Assembly: GCF_022809095.1 (NCBI RefSeq) | Contig: NZ_JALAZE010000010.1 | Location: 53,006 to 117,005 of the forward strand | Length of the DNA stretch: 64,000 nt | Reading direction: 5' to 3' | Origin: Bacillus kexueae | GTDB lineage: Bacteria > Bacillota > Bacilli > Bacillales > Aeribacillaceae | Shown: in pieces, positions 43,707-54,237 of the stretch | How the letters are laid out: each line of letters begins with the position of its first letter | Position numbering within the stretch: position 1 is the stretch's first letter | The notes under the pieces: generated by a model | What the model was told of the DNA's origin: nothing | Seen by the model: only the letters and a program-made list of their open reading frames with translations | Databases searched by the model: none | Position numbers and translations under genes: made by a program

Positions 43707-44393
43707 TCATACTCTTTTCATTAACGTTATTAGCTCTTCTGAAAGTTTATAATGAAATCTATCATTAAAATGAAAACCATCTAAATTAAACTGTTTTTTA
43801 TATATTTCATAGTTTAAGTTAGCACTTGTTAAAAAGTAGTCCGGATAATTATTTGATAAAAATGAATTTACCATATCTACATTTTTATTATGATAATCCC
43901 CATATACAAAAGAATTAATCTTAAATAAAGGTACTATTATTATTTTTTTGGAAATTCGCTCCAAATCTCTAATAATAATTGCTAGTTTAGATTGAATTTC
44001 ATTAATTGAATTATAATATTCTTGGTAGAATCTAATTAACAATAATCTAAAAAGAAAAAAAGGGAATCTTAGCAGATAACTTAAATTCAACGTCGGTGGA
44101 ATTGAAAATAGCGAGTCCCGACAAAACTTTAAGCCTTTACTTCTCAAATGTTTTAATACTTTATGTGGCATTCTAGGATGGACATCAGGATTCCCTATTT
44201 GTATGATTGTTAAATCAACCTTCTCACTTTTATCTAATAATGATACTTTTTCAATAAAATAATCTATGGGCATGCCCCCATAACATATTTTTTTTACTTT
44301 TTTTGTGTGTTTTTCAGAGATTAAGCTGACATACGATTTTACTCCATAGTCAGTACCGTGTGAATCTGAAATAAATAAAATACTATTAACCAT
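43707..44393 (-). CDS. SGNH/GDSL-type hydrolase
   Basis: 228 residues. Block I is ILFISDSHGTDYG (catalytic Ser in SDSHG), the glycine block is CYGG, block III is QIGNPDVHPR (Asn) and block V is DGFHFNDRFH (Asp/His). A hydrophobic segment near 110-125 may associate with membrane. Members in polysaccharide clusters add or remove O-acetyl groups on the repeat unit. I chose ATG 44393, 9 bp after AAAAAGG; a TTG at 44402 lies too close to that site. Confidence 0.8.
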   Translation of the reverse strand: MVNSILFISDSHGTDYGVKSYVSLISEKHTKKVKKICYGGMPIDYFIEKVSLLDKSEKVDLTIIQIGNPDVHPRMPHKVLKHLRSKGLKFCRDSLFSIPPTLNLSYLLRFPFFLFRLLLIRFYQEYYNSINEIQSKLAIIIRDLERISKKIIIVPLFKINSFVYGDYHNKNVDMVNSFLSNNYPDYFLTSANLNYEIYKKQFNLDGFHFNDRFHYKLSEELITLMKRV

Positions 44394-44407
44394 TTCAACC
44401 AACCTTT

Positions 44408-45667
44408 TTAAGACATTAATTTTAATAATAAAGCCGAAAATAGTATCGATACAAAAACGTATAAACCCATACCTGATTGAATCATATTGATAAACGAACT
44501 ATGAATTAAAACTGATCCTAAATAGCTATAAAATAAAGTACTAAATAACTCTCCATTTAATGCTTTTTTGTAGAATAATTGGCTAACAAAACCGAATAAA
44601 AACATAAATAAAAATGTTAAACCACCAAAACCGAAATCTGCATAAAGCGGTCCAAAAAAGGTTGTATATACTCCTTGAGTTTCTAATTTACTCATCAATT
44701 CATAATAATCCACCACCTCAATTCCAATGAAGTTTCCTAATTTAAATACAGGATAAAATTGATATGCTCCATATCCAAGGTTGCTACTGTTAAAATGTTC
44801 AAATAAAAGAAAGAACTGATAATATCCATGAAGAACATAATGAACTAAACTAATATAAGTATATTTTACCCCACCCGTAAACACGTCATCATTTGAAAGT
44901 ATATTATTGAACCAGTCTTTAACTATAAATCTTCTTTCATTTTGCATATAGTTTAAATGATCTTGTATATTAAACCCCATCTCTTCTAGCCTATTAATTA
45001 ATATGAGGTTAGAATAAGCAAAAAATAACAAAAATAACATTACGATAAATACTATACGTTTTAGATTAAATACATGGGACAATTTTTTTTTCTTAAAAAT
45101 AATAGATATTAAAACCATTATTATGATGAGGGTTAAACTTGTTCTGCCTCCAAGTAAATATATATATATAACAAATAACAATATATTTAAAACGATTAAT
45201 ACTTTATCTATAATCTTTTTTTCATTAATGTGAAATGAAACCACAATTGCAATAATTGAAAATGGGTAGAGAATAGAAGACCCGATTCCAACAAACGTTG
45301 TATCATTAATAATACTTCCATGTAATCTAAAAGCTGTCACAGATCCGTAAGAAATAAAATCCTTAACAAAAAGTAAATCATAGTATCTAAAAATTAATCC
45401 AATCAAACCTATGAAACTAACTATTCTTAGAAACTTTAAATTTTTATACTCCTCTTTCTTTGGTTTAAATTTAACTTGATTTTTTTTTGTAATAAAAAAT
45501 AAATGGGTATAAAATGTACCAATAAAAAAGGAAGCAAAACAAAAAAATAAATAAAGTAAAGCCTGATTAGTAGGCTTCGTAATATATTGTATTGGTGAAA
45601 CAACATAAACCAATAACCAAATAATGAACGAGAGTAATATAAGTATTCGTGGAGATATTAATTTCAT
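44408..45667 (-). CDS. Oligosaccharide repeat-unit polymerase (Wzy-like)
   Basis: 419 residues with about eleven membrane helices and a large extracytoplasmic loop near 215-330 (NNILSNDDVFTGGVKY...). This is the usual topology of O-antigen/EPS polymerases, which are poorly conserved in sequence. An Arg-rich short loop (LLGGRTSL) matches the conserved arginine region. It would join flipped repeat units on the outer face of the membrane. It starts 3 bp after the stop of the preceding glycosyltransferase gene and ends 14 bp before the SGNH hydrolase. Confidence 0.82.
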   Translation of the reverse strand: MKLISPRILILLSFIIWLLVYVVSPIQYITKPTNQALLYLFFCFASFFIGTFYTHLFFITKKNQVKFKPKKEEYKNLKFLRIVSFIGLIGLIFRYYDLLFVKDFISYGSVTAFRLHGSIINDTTFVGIGSSILYPFSIIAIVVSFHINEKKIIDKVLIVLNILLFVIYIYLLGGRTSLTLIIIMVLISIIFKKKKLSHVFNLKRIVFIVMLFLLFFAYSNLILINRLEEMGFNIQDHLNYMQNERRFIVKDWFNNILSNDDVFTGGVKYTYISLVHYVLHGYYQFFLLFEHFNSSNLGYGAYQFYPVFKLGNFIGIEVVDYYELMSKLETQGVYTTFFGPLYADFGFGGLTFLFMFLFGFVSQLFYKKALNGELFSTLFYSYLGSVLIHSSFINMIQSGMGLYVFVSILFSALLLKLMS

Positions 45668-45670
45668 ATA

Positions 45671-47047
45671 CTACACCTGCAAGTCTTTAATCAAAGAATT
45701 AAATCCATATGATACTTTTTTTATATTGTCTTCATTAAGTACATTAGGTGCATTTAATATATCTGATATTGTTCCTTCAAATGAATTCAGAATAATATTT
45801 TTGTAAAAATCTTTTGGACAGTTTTTGCTTTCTAAATTATTACTTATTAGTATATTTTTTATCTTTGAAGGATTTTCAACAAATTCAACATTATTTAGTT
45901 CATTAAAATACATCTTTGAAAACGTCACAGCCCTTTTTTTAATTATTCCTGCTTCTAACGCCACTGTACCTGAAACTGTTAATACTAATGAGCTTCTTTC
46001 AATTAACTTTCTAGTGTCTTCAAAAGGATCTATCAACTTTACATTAGGAATTTTTTTAAGTTGTCTATAGAACGACAAACTTCTTTCACCTAAGCAATTA
46101 GAATGTTCCTTAACATAAAGTTTTATGTTATTTGGCAGATTTAGAGCAATATTTCTAACTAGTTCCAATTGATTACTATTAATATATCCCAGTACATCAA
46201 TTGATGCTTCAGGTTGTTTATGCAATGTATAAAGCACATATTCTTGGCTGTAGTCAGCAGTTTCAAAGACAGACATAAAATTACTTATTTTATACCTTAT
46301 GGGCTGTAGATATTTCATTTCGGTAAAAAGTTGATATTTCAAAGGCTTCACGGATTGATCATATTTGGCCTCATTAATCGTCTCAATAAATTTAACTATC
46401 ATTTTTTTTATTAAAGACAAATCCACCTTTGGGATCTTATTATTTAAATAAAAATAATCTGGTTTCTGATTGTATAAAACTACTGAATCTATAGTTTCTT
46501 TTATTATGCTTTCCAATTTATTAGAATTGATTTCTCTATCTTTAAACTGATATATTTCAGACTGAAAAGGACCTTTAAAAAATGCAAATCTATTACTAGG
46601 AATCCTAACTGTAAAAGGATTAAAAAATTGTTTTCCTAAAGTATCACATATTACCGATGTCAATACTTCATGAGCAGCTGTAGCTTCACCAAATACTACT
46701 TCTATATCTTTTTTAATTAAAAAAGACTTTATTATATTCCCTATTGAAGAAAGATATCTTAAAGCATATTCCCCATTCATGTTCCTTAAGATTCTATCCA
46801 TTAATACAATGCTGGTTAAATTTAAACCATAAGAATTATCATCAATAAAAAGTTCGGAACCTTGATTAGCTTCTAATTTATCTTTGGTAATTAATAATAT
46901 TTTTTCTGGTTTAACTCCCTTCTGAATTAACCAATTGTACCATTTATAACTTGGAGTTATCCAAAAGACTTCTCCATCATTGATTTCTTTAGCAATTTCA
47001 AAGAAAAGCTCGGTTTTATAAAAGCAGGTAATAAAACAAATATTCAT
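45671..47047 (-). CDS. Capsule-type glycosyltransferase (polysialyltransferase/Kdo-transferase-like)
   Basis: 458 residues, soluble. The second half has the capsule-synthesis pattern: VLYTLHKQPEASID, YVKEHSN and SSLVLTVSGTVALEAGIIKKRAVTFS, as in KpsC/KpsS- and polysialyltransferase-type (GT-B) enzymes using CMP-sugars. In this operon the only CMP-sugar made is CMP-pseudaminic acid, so it is the best candidate pseudaminyltransferase (inference). Its ATG overlaps the flippase stop by 4 bp. Confidence 0.7.
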   Translation of the reverse strand: MNICFITCFYKTELFFEIAKEINDGEVFWITPSYKWYNWLIQKGVKPEKILLITKDKLEANQGSELFIDDNSYGLNLTSIVLMDRILRNMNGEYALRYLSSIGNIIKSFLIKKDIEVVFGEATAAHEVLTSVICDTLGKQFFNPFTVRIPSNRFAFFKGPFQSEIYQFKDREINSNKLESIIKETIDSVVLYNQKPDYFYLNNKIPKVDLSLIKKMIVKFIETINEAKYDQSVKPLKYQLFTEMKYLQPIRYKISNFMSVFETADYSQEYVLYTLHKQPEASIDVLGYINSNQLELVRNIALNLPNNIKLYVKEHSNCLGERSLSFYRQLKKIPNVKLIDPFEDTRKLIERSSLVLTVSGTVALEAGIIKKRAVTFSKMYFNELNNVEFVENPSKIKNILISNNLESKNCPKDFYKNIILNSFEGTISDILNAPNVLNEDNIKKVSYGFNSLIKDLQV

Positions 47048-48273
47048 GTTAACTCACCCAATTTTTTATAGTAAATTATCTTAATTACAAATAGAACTAA
47101 CATCCCTAATGAATAAGAGAATGCAGCACCGTAAATAGAGAATAGAGGTACGGTAATAATGTTAGATATGATAATAATATTTAACGAGTAGAAACTAGCT
47201 TTCATTAATAACTTATCTTGGTTCATTATATAAAGTGTATAATGATAAGCTTGTGAAGATATATTAAATACTAGCCCAACAAGTAAAATTATTAAAAGAG
47301 ACTTATAATCATCAAAAGCATCTTTATTAATCAAATTAATAACGAAATCTAATAATAAAATTGAAAAAACTGAGAATATTATTAGTATAAAGAATGAAGA
47401 TTTTTGCATTTTTCTTAATTTAGATTTAAATAATTTATAATTTCTTTTATTATAATAATTAATTATCTTTGGTAAATAAATAGAGATTGCACCAGCAAAA
47501 ATAAAGGAATATATAGAGTTTATTATACTAAAATAAAAGGTATAAATACCTACAATACTACTTCCATAAAAAAATTTTAATATAAACTTATCAACATTAA
47601 TAGAGATGAGGTAAAATATAGTACTAAAAAAAAATGGAATACTCCTTTTTATACCATAATTAATAATTCTAAAGCTTGGCTTCCTAATTTTTTTTAAATT
47701 AAATTGATCCTTCATAAAGAATAGACCAATAAATACACTAAGAGCACTATGTATAGTCCATAAAAATATTATGCTCTTCAGGTTCACGCTACTAGGATCT
47801 AAATAGTACATTGAAATTAATAGATATACCCACATTCCACTTCTAATAAAAGTAACCAAGTTAGACATTACTGTTTGTGAAAAAGTAATTAAAATTCTAG
47901 ATACTTCTTGAGATAGAAACTCAAAAAATAAAAGTATTAATAAAATAACAGCATATTCTTTCTCTATAATTCCTATAAATACTACTACCCAGAGTAAGCT
48001 AGTGCTGACAGTAAACATTAATAAATGGAAGTATAATTGATTATATAGTAGCTTTGTTTTTAATTTTCTTCTCTTTATCTTTAAATATTGCCTAGTAAGG
48101 TTTATATAATATTCAAAACCAACAAAATACACACAAATTGTAATAAAAGATACAACTAAACTATAGTCACCTAACTCCTTTTCACTAAGAAACTTAGCTA
48201 ACAAAATTACAACAGAAAATTTAGCTAATAGAGTAATACTTCTTAAAGCAATGTTTATTACTTGTTCCTTCAT
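47044..48273 (-). CDS. Oligosaccharide flippase (Wzx-like)
   Basis: 409 residues with about twelve helices. The start is MKEQVINIALRSITLLAKFSVVILLAKFLSEKELGDYSLV, the classic N-terminus of the PST/MATE-like flippase family (checked over two short motifs: LLAKFLSEKELGDYSLV and the FIFAGAISIYLPKI helix). It moves lipid-linked repeat units outward. It is separated from pseI by 179 bp that hold a terminator-like hairpin. Confidence 0.87.
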   Translation of the reverse strand: MKEQVINIALRSITLLAKFSVVILLAKFLSEKELGDYSLVVSFITICVYFVGFEYYINLTRQYLKIKRRKLKTKLLYNQLYFHLLMFTVSTSLLWVVVFIGIIEKEYAVILLILLFFEFLSQEVSRILITFSQTVMSNLVTFIRSGMWVYLLISMYYLDPSSVNLKSIIFLWTIHSALSVFIGLFFMKDQFNLKKIRKPSFRIINYGIKRSIPFFFSTIFYLISINVDKFILKFFYGSSIVGIYTFYFSIINSIYSFIFAGAISIYLPKIINYYNKRNYKLFKSKLRKMQKSSFFILIIFSVFSILLLDFVINLINKDAFDDYKSLLIILLVGLVFNISSQAYHYTLYIMNQDKLLMKASFYSLNIIIISNIITVPLFSIYGAAFSYSLGMLVLFVIKIIYYKKLGELT

Positions 48274-48342
48274 TTATACTTTCCTCTATTCTAAAGGAGC
48301 GTTTTATAATTAAAAAATTTAAACCTCTTACCTAATTAAACA

Positions 48343-48374
48343 AAAAGTATGGCTTTTAAAAAAGTCCATACTTT
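48343..48374 (-). terminator. Internal terminator between pseI and the flippase gene
   Basis: On the minus strand AAGTATGG pairs with CCATACTT, followed by TTTTTG. It lies inside the operon, where it would stop polymerase unless the upstream EAR RNA has modified it. Confidence 0.6.
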
Positions 48375-48452
48375 ACTACACCTTCACTATCTTAAAATGC
48401 TACTTCCAATTTTGTTAAAGCAAGCACATAATTTGAATGTCTTTTATATGTT

Positions 48453-49505
48453 TTAAGATATTAAATTAAACGATAAAGGAGTTCCAGCCTGTAAATCCTG
48501 TTTTGCTGTTAAACCAATAACCTCATCAAAATATTTTGGGGCTAACCCATATCCCGGACGTATAACTTTAATATTTTCTTTATTGAACTTTTCTCCAGCT
48601 TTAATATCTTTAGCAACATAGATGGATCTTCTGAATTTCATCGATGCCTTCTCTTTCTCTGTTGGACCGTATTTTACTTCTCCTAATGACTGCCATGCTC
48701 TTTCTGTTTCGATTACCAATGCTTCTAGTTCTTTAGGTTCCAATGAAAAAGCAGAGTCTACTCCTCCATCTGCTCTTGATAGAGTGAAGTGCTTTTCAAT
48801 AACTGTTGCACCTAAAGCTACACTTGCTACCGCCACTCCTACACCCATTGTATGATCTGATAACCCAACTTGACAGTTAAAGAGATCTTTCATATGAGGA
48901 ATTGTTAGTATATTAGTATTCTCTGGTGACGCTGGATAAGTACTTGTACACTTTAAAAGAACTAAATCTTTACATCCTGCTTCTCTTGCAACACGTACTG
49001 TTTCATCTAGTTCAGCTACCGTTGCCATTCCCGTTGAAATTATCATCGGTTTACCCGTGGAGGCAACTTTCTTAACAAGTGGAATATCATTATTTTCAAA
49101 GGAGGCAATTTTATACATTGGCACATCTAATTCCTCCAGAAAGTCAACAGCTGTTTCATCAAAAGGCGTACTAAAGGGAATCATCCCTAATTCTTTAGCA
49201 CGTTCAAAAATTGGTTTGTGCCATTCCCATGGAGTGTATGCTTGTTGATATAGTTGATATAGTGTATTCCCTTTCCATAAACTATCTTGATCCTCAATCT
49301 TAAAGTCTGGATTATCTAAGTTTAACGTCATTGTATCAGCAGTATAGGTTTGAATTTTTAAAGCATGTGCTCCTGCTTTTGCAGCAGCTTCTACGATTTC
49401 TAAAGCTCTTTCAAGAGATTGATTATGATTACCTGACATTTCAGCTATTATAAACGGTGGTTGATTTGGACCAATTTTCCTTCCCATCACTTCAAACTCT
49501 GTCAA
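48453..49505 (-). CDS. pseI: Pseudaminic acid synthase
   Basis: 350 residues. The NeuB-type TIM barrel (1-280) has PFIIAEMSGNHN, KIQTYTADT, YKIASFENND, STGMAT and GLSDHTMG, and the C-terminal antifreeze (SAF) domain has RRSIYVAKDIKAGE. The EMSGNHNQS start and YTADTMTL are typical of PseI and differ from NeuB/LegI. It condenses 6-deoxy-AltdiNAc with phosphoenolpyruvate to give pseudaminic acid. The start is ATG 49505, 16 bp after the formyltransferase stop. Confidence 0.93.
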   Translation of the reverse strand: MTEFEVMGRKIGPNQPPFIIAEMSGNHNQSLERALEIVEAAAKAGAHALKIQTYTADTMTLNLDNPDFKIEDQDSLWKGNTLYQLYQQAYTPWEWHKPIFERAKELGMIPFSTPFDETAVDFLEELDVPMYKIASFENNDIPLVKKVASTGKPMIISTGMATVAELDETVRVAREAGCKDLVLLKCTSTYPASPENTNILTIPHMKDLFNCQVGLSDHTMGVGVAVASVALGATVIEKHFTLSRADGGVDSAFSLEPKELEALVIETERAWQSLGEVKYGPTEKEKASMKFRRSIYVAKDIKAGEKFNKENIKVIRPGYGLAPKYFDEVIGLTAKQDLQAGTPLSFNLIS

Positions 49506-49521
49506 TTTTCGTCTTCCTTTC

Positions 49522-50100
49522 CTACTTAATATGTTTTGCTTTTCCTATTAAGTTACGAACAGGTGTATCCCAACCATCTGTTAACAAAGATAAATATTTT
49601 TCTTTATCAATTAATTTGTGATAACTTCCTCCCTTTGGTTGAGGTTTCCCATTTATTTTTCCATCACGTATTAGAGGCCAATATTCAATAAATAATTGTT
49701 CGATTGTATATGTCAACCTATCATAAGTAGTTTTTAATGTATCATTTTCATTATATGATATTTCCTTTTGAACAATTATGTCTCCTGTGTCTAATCCCTT
49801 ATCAATATAATGGATTGTTACACCTTTTGGACTGTCTTCTAAAAAACTCCATAAGTTAGGATCTGCCCCTTTATTCCATGGTAAGTATGATATATGTAAA
49901 TTAATTACTTTTTCATTAAAATTTTTAACAATATCAGAATTAATAATATAACGATATCCATAACTAATGATAAAATCGACATTGTCTAATACAGAAGAGT
50001 TTACATCTAATTTATCTTGATAGGTAATAACTTCATCACCAAAACTCTTCAGAAAATTTTTGAGCCGGTCTCTTTCTGGACCTAACAGTAAAATTTTCAT
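49522..50100 (-). CDS. Formyltransferase-family sugar N-formyltransferase
   Basis: 192 residues. The core of the methionyl-tRNA formyltransferase fold is visible: NLHISYLPWNKGADPNLW (catalytic Asn and His) and HYIDKGLDTGDII (catalytic Asp). All three residues of the N/H/D triad are present; the C-terminal tRNA domain is absent. Stand-alone enzymes like this add a formyl group from N10-formyltetrahydrofolate to amino sugars. It lies where pseH (acetyltransferase) sits in many pse clusters, so it may make an N-formyl pseudaminic acid. It lies between pseG and pseI with short gaps. Confidence 0.85.
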   Translation of the reverse strand: MKILLLGPERDRLKNFLKSFGDEVITYQDKLDVNSSVLDNVDFIISYGYRYIINSDIVKNFNEKVINLHISYLPWNKGADPNLWSFLEDSPKGVTIHYIDKGLDTGDIIVQKEISYNENDTLKTTYDRLTYTIEQLFIEYWPLIRDGKINGKPQPKGGSYHKLIDKEKYLSLLTDGWDTPVRNLIGKAKHIK

Positions 50101-50119
50101 ATATTATTCATCCCTATAA

Positions 50120-51208
50120 TCAATTTTTTATTAATTCATTTATAACTCTAAATTTCCCTTTCCCATCTACAATTTTTTGAGCTTTTATAGATGTTTTTTG
50201 CAAATTTATGTCACCTCTATGAAACCTTTCAAGAGAATTTATAATATCTTTATCACTGACTTCTTCTGATTTCCCAAGATAATAATCTATTCCGAGTTCA
50301 CTTATAGCTTCACATATTTCTATTTGGTTATAGGCTACCGCAATTAAAATTGCTGGTAAGCCCATACAATACCTCTCCCATGTAGTGGTGCCACCAGCAC
50401 AAATAGCTAAATCAGCTTGCTTCATCAATTTGGCCATATAGTTTATAGCACTATGAAAATTAATATTTGAATATTTGTTACAATATTCCTTTATTTTATC
50501 TATATTGGGATTAGAAGCTCCTACAACCACATCAATATTTAGTTTATTACTTTCTAAAGCATTTAAGGCATATAAAGTCTTTAAAGTTTCATTTGTAGGA
50601 TCACTTCCACCAAAGAAAACCAAAATATTAGTAATATTTTTTACTTCTTTAAACCTTATTTCTTTTCTTAATTCGATAAATTCATTTCTCAATAACGAAT
50701 ATTTAGGACCCAAAAGCAATTTACATCCTGATCGGATTAATTTTTGATACCGATTTTGGAAATTTAAATAATAATTTTGATCTAAAAGAATATCACAAAA
50801 ATGTTTTCTATCAGCTAAATCATCTATAACCATCATACGTTGACAATAGTTCTTTAATAAACTTTCCCATTTGTAATCTATTGCATAGTGATCTATTATT
50901 AACCAATCAAAATAACCAATATGTTTTTCAATAATTTCTATAGTTTGTTTTGCATCAATTTCCCAACTTGTTTCAAGCCAATGAGCATGTTTGGAGTTAC
51001 AATTATTAGCTTTATTTTGTTGTGATGGAAGACAAAAAATTTTGAACCCTCTCTCACTCACAAAATGACATAAATTCCCCTCTAATTTTCTTGAAATAAA
51101 TATAATTTCATGGCCAAGAACTCTTAATTCCTCAGCTAATGTTAAACATCTCATAACATGACCTGTTCCAATTTGGAGAGAGGCATCAACTCTAAAAACT
51201 ATTTTCAT
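50120..51208 (-). CDS. pseG: UDP-2,4-diacetamido-2,4,6-trideoxy-beta-L-altropyranose hydrolase
   Basis: 362 residues, GT-B-like fold. RVDASLQIGTGHVMRCLTLA is the PseG start, with the catalytic histidine in GTGHVMR. LIIDHYAIDYKWE, VIDDLADRKH, LLGPKYSLLR and FFGGSDPTNETLK follow, with AICAGGTTTWE near the C-terminus. It removes UDP to give 2,4-diamino sugar for PseI. It is not fused to a PseH acetyltransferase domain (its length fits PseG alone). Confidence 0.93.
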   Translation of the reverse strand: MKIVFRVDASLQIGTGHVMRCLTLAEELRVLGHEIIFISRKLEGNLCHFVSERGFKIFCLPSQQNKANNCNSKHAHWLETSWEIDAKQTIEIIEKHIGYFDWLIIDHYAIDYKWESLLKNYCQRMMVIDDLADRKHFCDILLDQNYYLNFQNRYQKLIRSGCKLLLGPKYSLLRNEFIELRKEIRFKEVKNITNILVFFGGSDPTNETLKTLYALNALESNKLNIDVVVGASNPNIDKIKEYCNKYSNINFHSAINYMAKLMKQADLAICAGGTTTWERYCMGLPAILIAVAYNQIEICEAISELGIDYYLGKSEEVSDKDIINSLERFHRGDINLQKTSIKAQKIVDGKGKFRVINELIKN

Positions 51209-51231
51209 TTCTATCAGTCTCCAAAAATATT

Positions 51232-51969
51232 CTAATTAAACAGCTTTTTTTGCTCAATATGCCTGTTAATATCAAGCCATGATTGATTTTTATTTACTAC
51301 CATTAACACATCTTCTATATTAAAATAGGTGTTTTCAGAATAAAGCTCAGATATAATTTTTTCTATTAATTCAAAGTCTTCTTTAGTATCGACTGTCCAA
51401 CGATGTTTACTTTCATCCTTTTCATATGAAACATTACAAAGTTTAAATTGGTTTGGATGATGATAAATATAGGCGGTTACATGCTCACGATATACTAACT
51501 CTTTTGCTTCTTTATAGACCCTTTCTAGTACTTCATAAGATATGACTTCAGTATCCATTCCCCGAGGATAAGTACGAGTTAAAGTATTAGAAACATAATC
51601 GAATTGTCCTAAATTATCATTATAATGTTTAACCACTTTGTCAATAACATTTGGATCAATAATTGGGCAGTCTGATGTTAAACGAACAATTACATCTACA
51701 TTAAATTCTGTTGCAGCCTCATAATATCTTGAAAGAACATCCTCCTCTGAACCTCTATAGTACGGAACTGAAAGATGTTCACAAAGCTCAACAATTGGAT
51801 TGTCACTTTCTTTTGTAGTTGTCGCTATAATTATCTCATCAATTGTTTTAGCTCTTTTTACTCGCTCTATTTGATATTCTAGTAACGTTTTATTAAGGAC
51901 TTTTTTTAATACCTTACCTGGGAGTCTGGTTGACCCCATACGTGCTTGAATTATAGCTGCAACTTTCAC
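51232..51969 (-). CDS. pseF: Pseudaminic acid cytidylyltransferase (PseF/SpsF-like)
   Basis: 245 residues. The nucleotidyltransferase motif is IIQARMGSTRLPGKVL, then RGSEEDVLSRYYEAA, RLTSDCPIIDP and HRWTVDTKEDF. This is the SpsF-like branch common in Gram-positive pseudaminic/legionaminic clusters. It activates the sugar as CMP-Pse for the glycosyltransferase. Adjacent to pseC and pseG with short gaps. Confidence 0.87.
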   Translation of the reverse strand: MKVAAIIQARMGSTRLPGKVLKKVLNKTLLEYQIERVKRAKTIDEIIIATTTKESDNPIVELCEHLSVPYYRGSEEDVLSRYYEAATEFNVDVIVRLTSDCPIIDPNVIDKVVKHYNDNLGQFDYVSNTLTRTYPRGMDTEVISYEVLERVYKEAKELVYREHVTAYIYHHPNQFKLCNVSYEKDESKHRWTVDTKEDFELIEKIISELYSENTYFNIEDVLMVVNKNQSWLDINRHIEQKKLFN

Positions 51970-51982
51970 TCAATTCACCTTC

Positions 51983-53167
51983 TTACTTTTTATAGTAATT
52001 TATCGTTCTTTTTACAGCTTGAATAACATCATAAACGTCTTCTTCACTCATCGCAGGGAATAAAGGTAATGTAATGATTTCTTCATATAACTTTTCGGCT
52101 ATTGGACAAATTCCTTTTTTATAACCTAATTGTCTGTAATATGGTTGGAAATGAACAGGAATATAATGCACATTAACTCCTATATTTTGTTGTTGCAACG
52201 CTTCAAAAATTTCTTTTCGTGAACCTGTTAATTTATCTAAATTTAATCGAATAATGTATAAATGCCAACTTGATTCACCATCATGATGTTGGTGAGGTGT
52301 ATTAATTTCATCCATTTCTTCAAATGCTCCATTATATATTTGAACATATTTACGACGAAGTTGAACAAATTTATCCAATTTCTTTAATTGACTTATTCCT
52401 AAAGCGGCTTGAATATCCGTCATGCGGTAATTGTATCCAAGAAATTGCATTTCATAATACCAAGGACCGTGGTATTCCATTAGCTGATCCTTTTCCCGTG
52501 TAATCCCATGAGAGCGAAATTGTAAAAGCTTTTCATAGAATTCTTTATTATTGGTTGTAATTATTCCACCCTCACCTGAAGTAATATGTTTTACTGGATG
52601 AAAGCTAAACATTGTCATATCACTAATGGAGCCAATTTTTCTCCCTTTATAGCTAGCTGCTAATGCATGTGCCGCATCTTCAATCACAACTAAATTATGT
52701 TTTTGGGCAATTTCCATAATACGTTCTAAATGAACAGGTTGACCAGTAAAATCGACTGGAATAATGGCCTTCGTTTTATTGGTTATCTTTCGTTCAATTT
52801 CATTAGGATCAATATTGTAGGTTTTTTCATTAATATCGGCAAAAACGGGTACTCCACCTTGATAAAGAACACAATTGGCACTAGCTGCAAAGGTCATTGG
52901 AGTTGTGATAACCTCATCACCTTCTTCAATACCAGCTGCATAACAAGCTCCATGTAGTGCTGCAGTACCATTCGAAAAGGCAACGGCATATTTAGCACCT
53001 ACATACTGAGCGATTTCTTGTTCAAATTTAGATATATATGGACCAGTTGTTAAATAATCACCTTTTAAAACTTCAACCACAGCATTAATATCTTCATCAT
53101 CAATCCACTGTCTTCCATAAGGTAAGTACGATTCTCTAATAGGTTTAAAGTTTATTTGTTTTTCCAT
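51983..53167 (-). CDS. pseC: UDP-4-amino-4,6-dideoxy-N-acetyl-beta-L-altrosamine transaminase
   Basis: 394 residues, DegT/DnrJ/EryC1 fold. The PLP lysine is in FHPVKHITSGEGG, the PLP aspartate in VIEDAAHALAA, and NGTAALHGA and GYNYRMTDIQAALG are canonical for PseC. It transfers an amino group to the 4-keto sugar made by PseB. ATG 53167 is chosen, 9 bp after TTAGGAG; a TTG at 53176 abuts that site. Confidence 0.93.
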   Translation of the reverse strand: MEKQINFKPIRESYLPYGRQWIDDEDINAVVEVLKGDYLTTGPYISKFEQEIAQYVGAKYAVAFSNGTAALHGACYAAGIEEGDEVITTPMTFAASANCVLYQGGVPVFADINEKTYNIDPNEIERKITNKTKAIIPVDFTGQPVHLERIMEIAQKHNLVVIEDAAHALAASYKGRKIGSISDMTMFSFHPVKHITSGEGGIITTNNKEFYEKLLQFRSHGITREKDQLMEYHGPWYYEMQFLGYNYRMTDIQAALGISQLKKLDKFVQLRRKYVQIYNGAFEEMDEINTPHQHHDGESSWHLYIIRLNLDKLTGSRKEIFEALQQQNIGVNVHYIPVHFQPYYRQLGYKKGICPIAEKLYEEIITLPLFPAMSEEDVYDVIQAVKRTINYYKK

Positions 53168-53201
53168 TTTAATCAACTCCTAAGGGTGTAGAAGAAATGA
53201 T

Positions 53202-54176
<975 letters not shown>

Positions 54177-54237
54177 CTATACCTTCCTTTATATTTTTTA
54201 TATTTATATTACTATAATTAAATATAAATTTTTTCTT

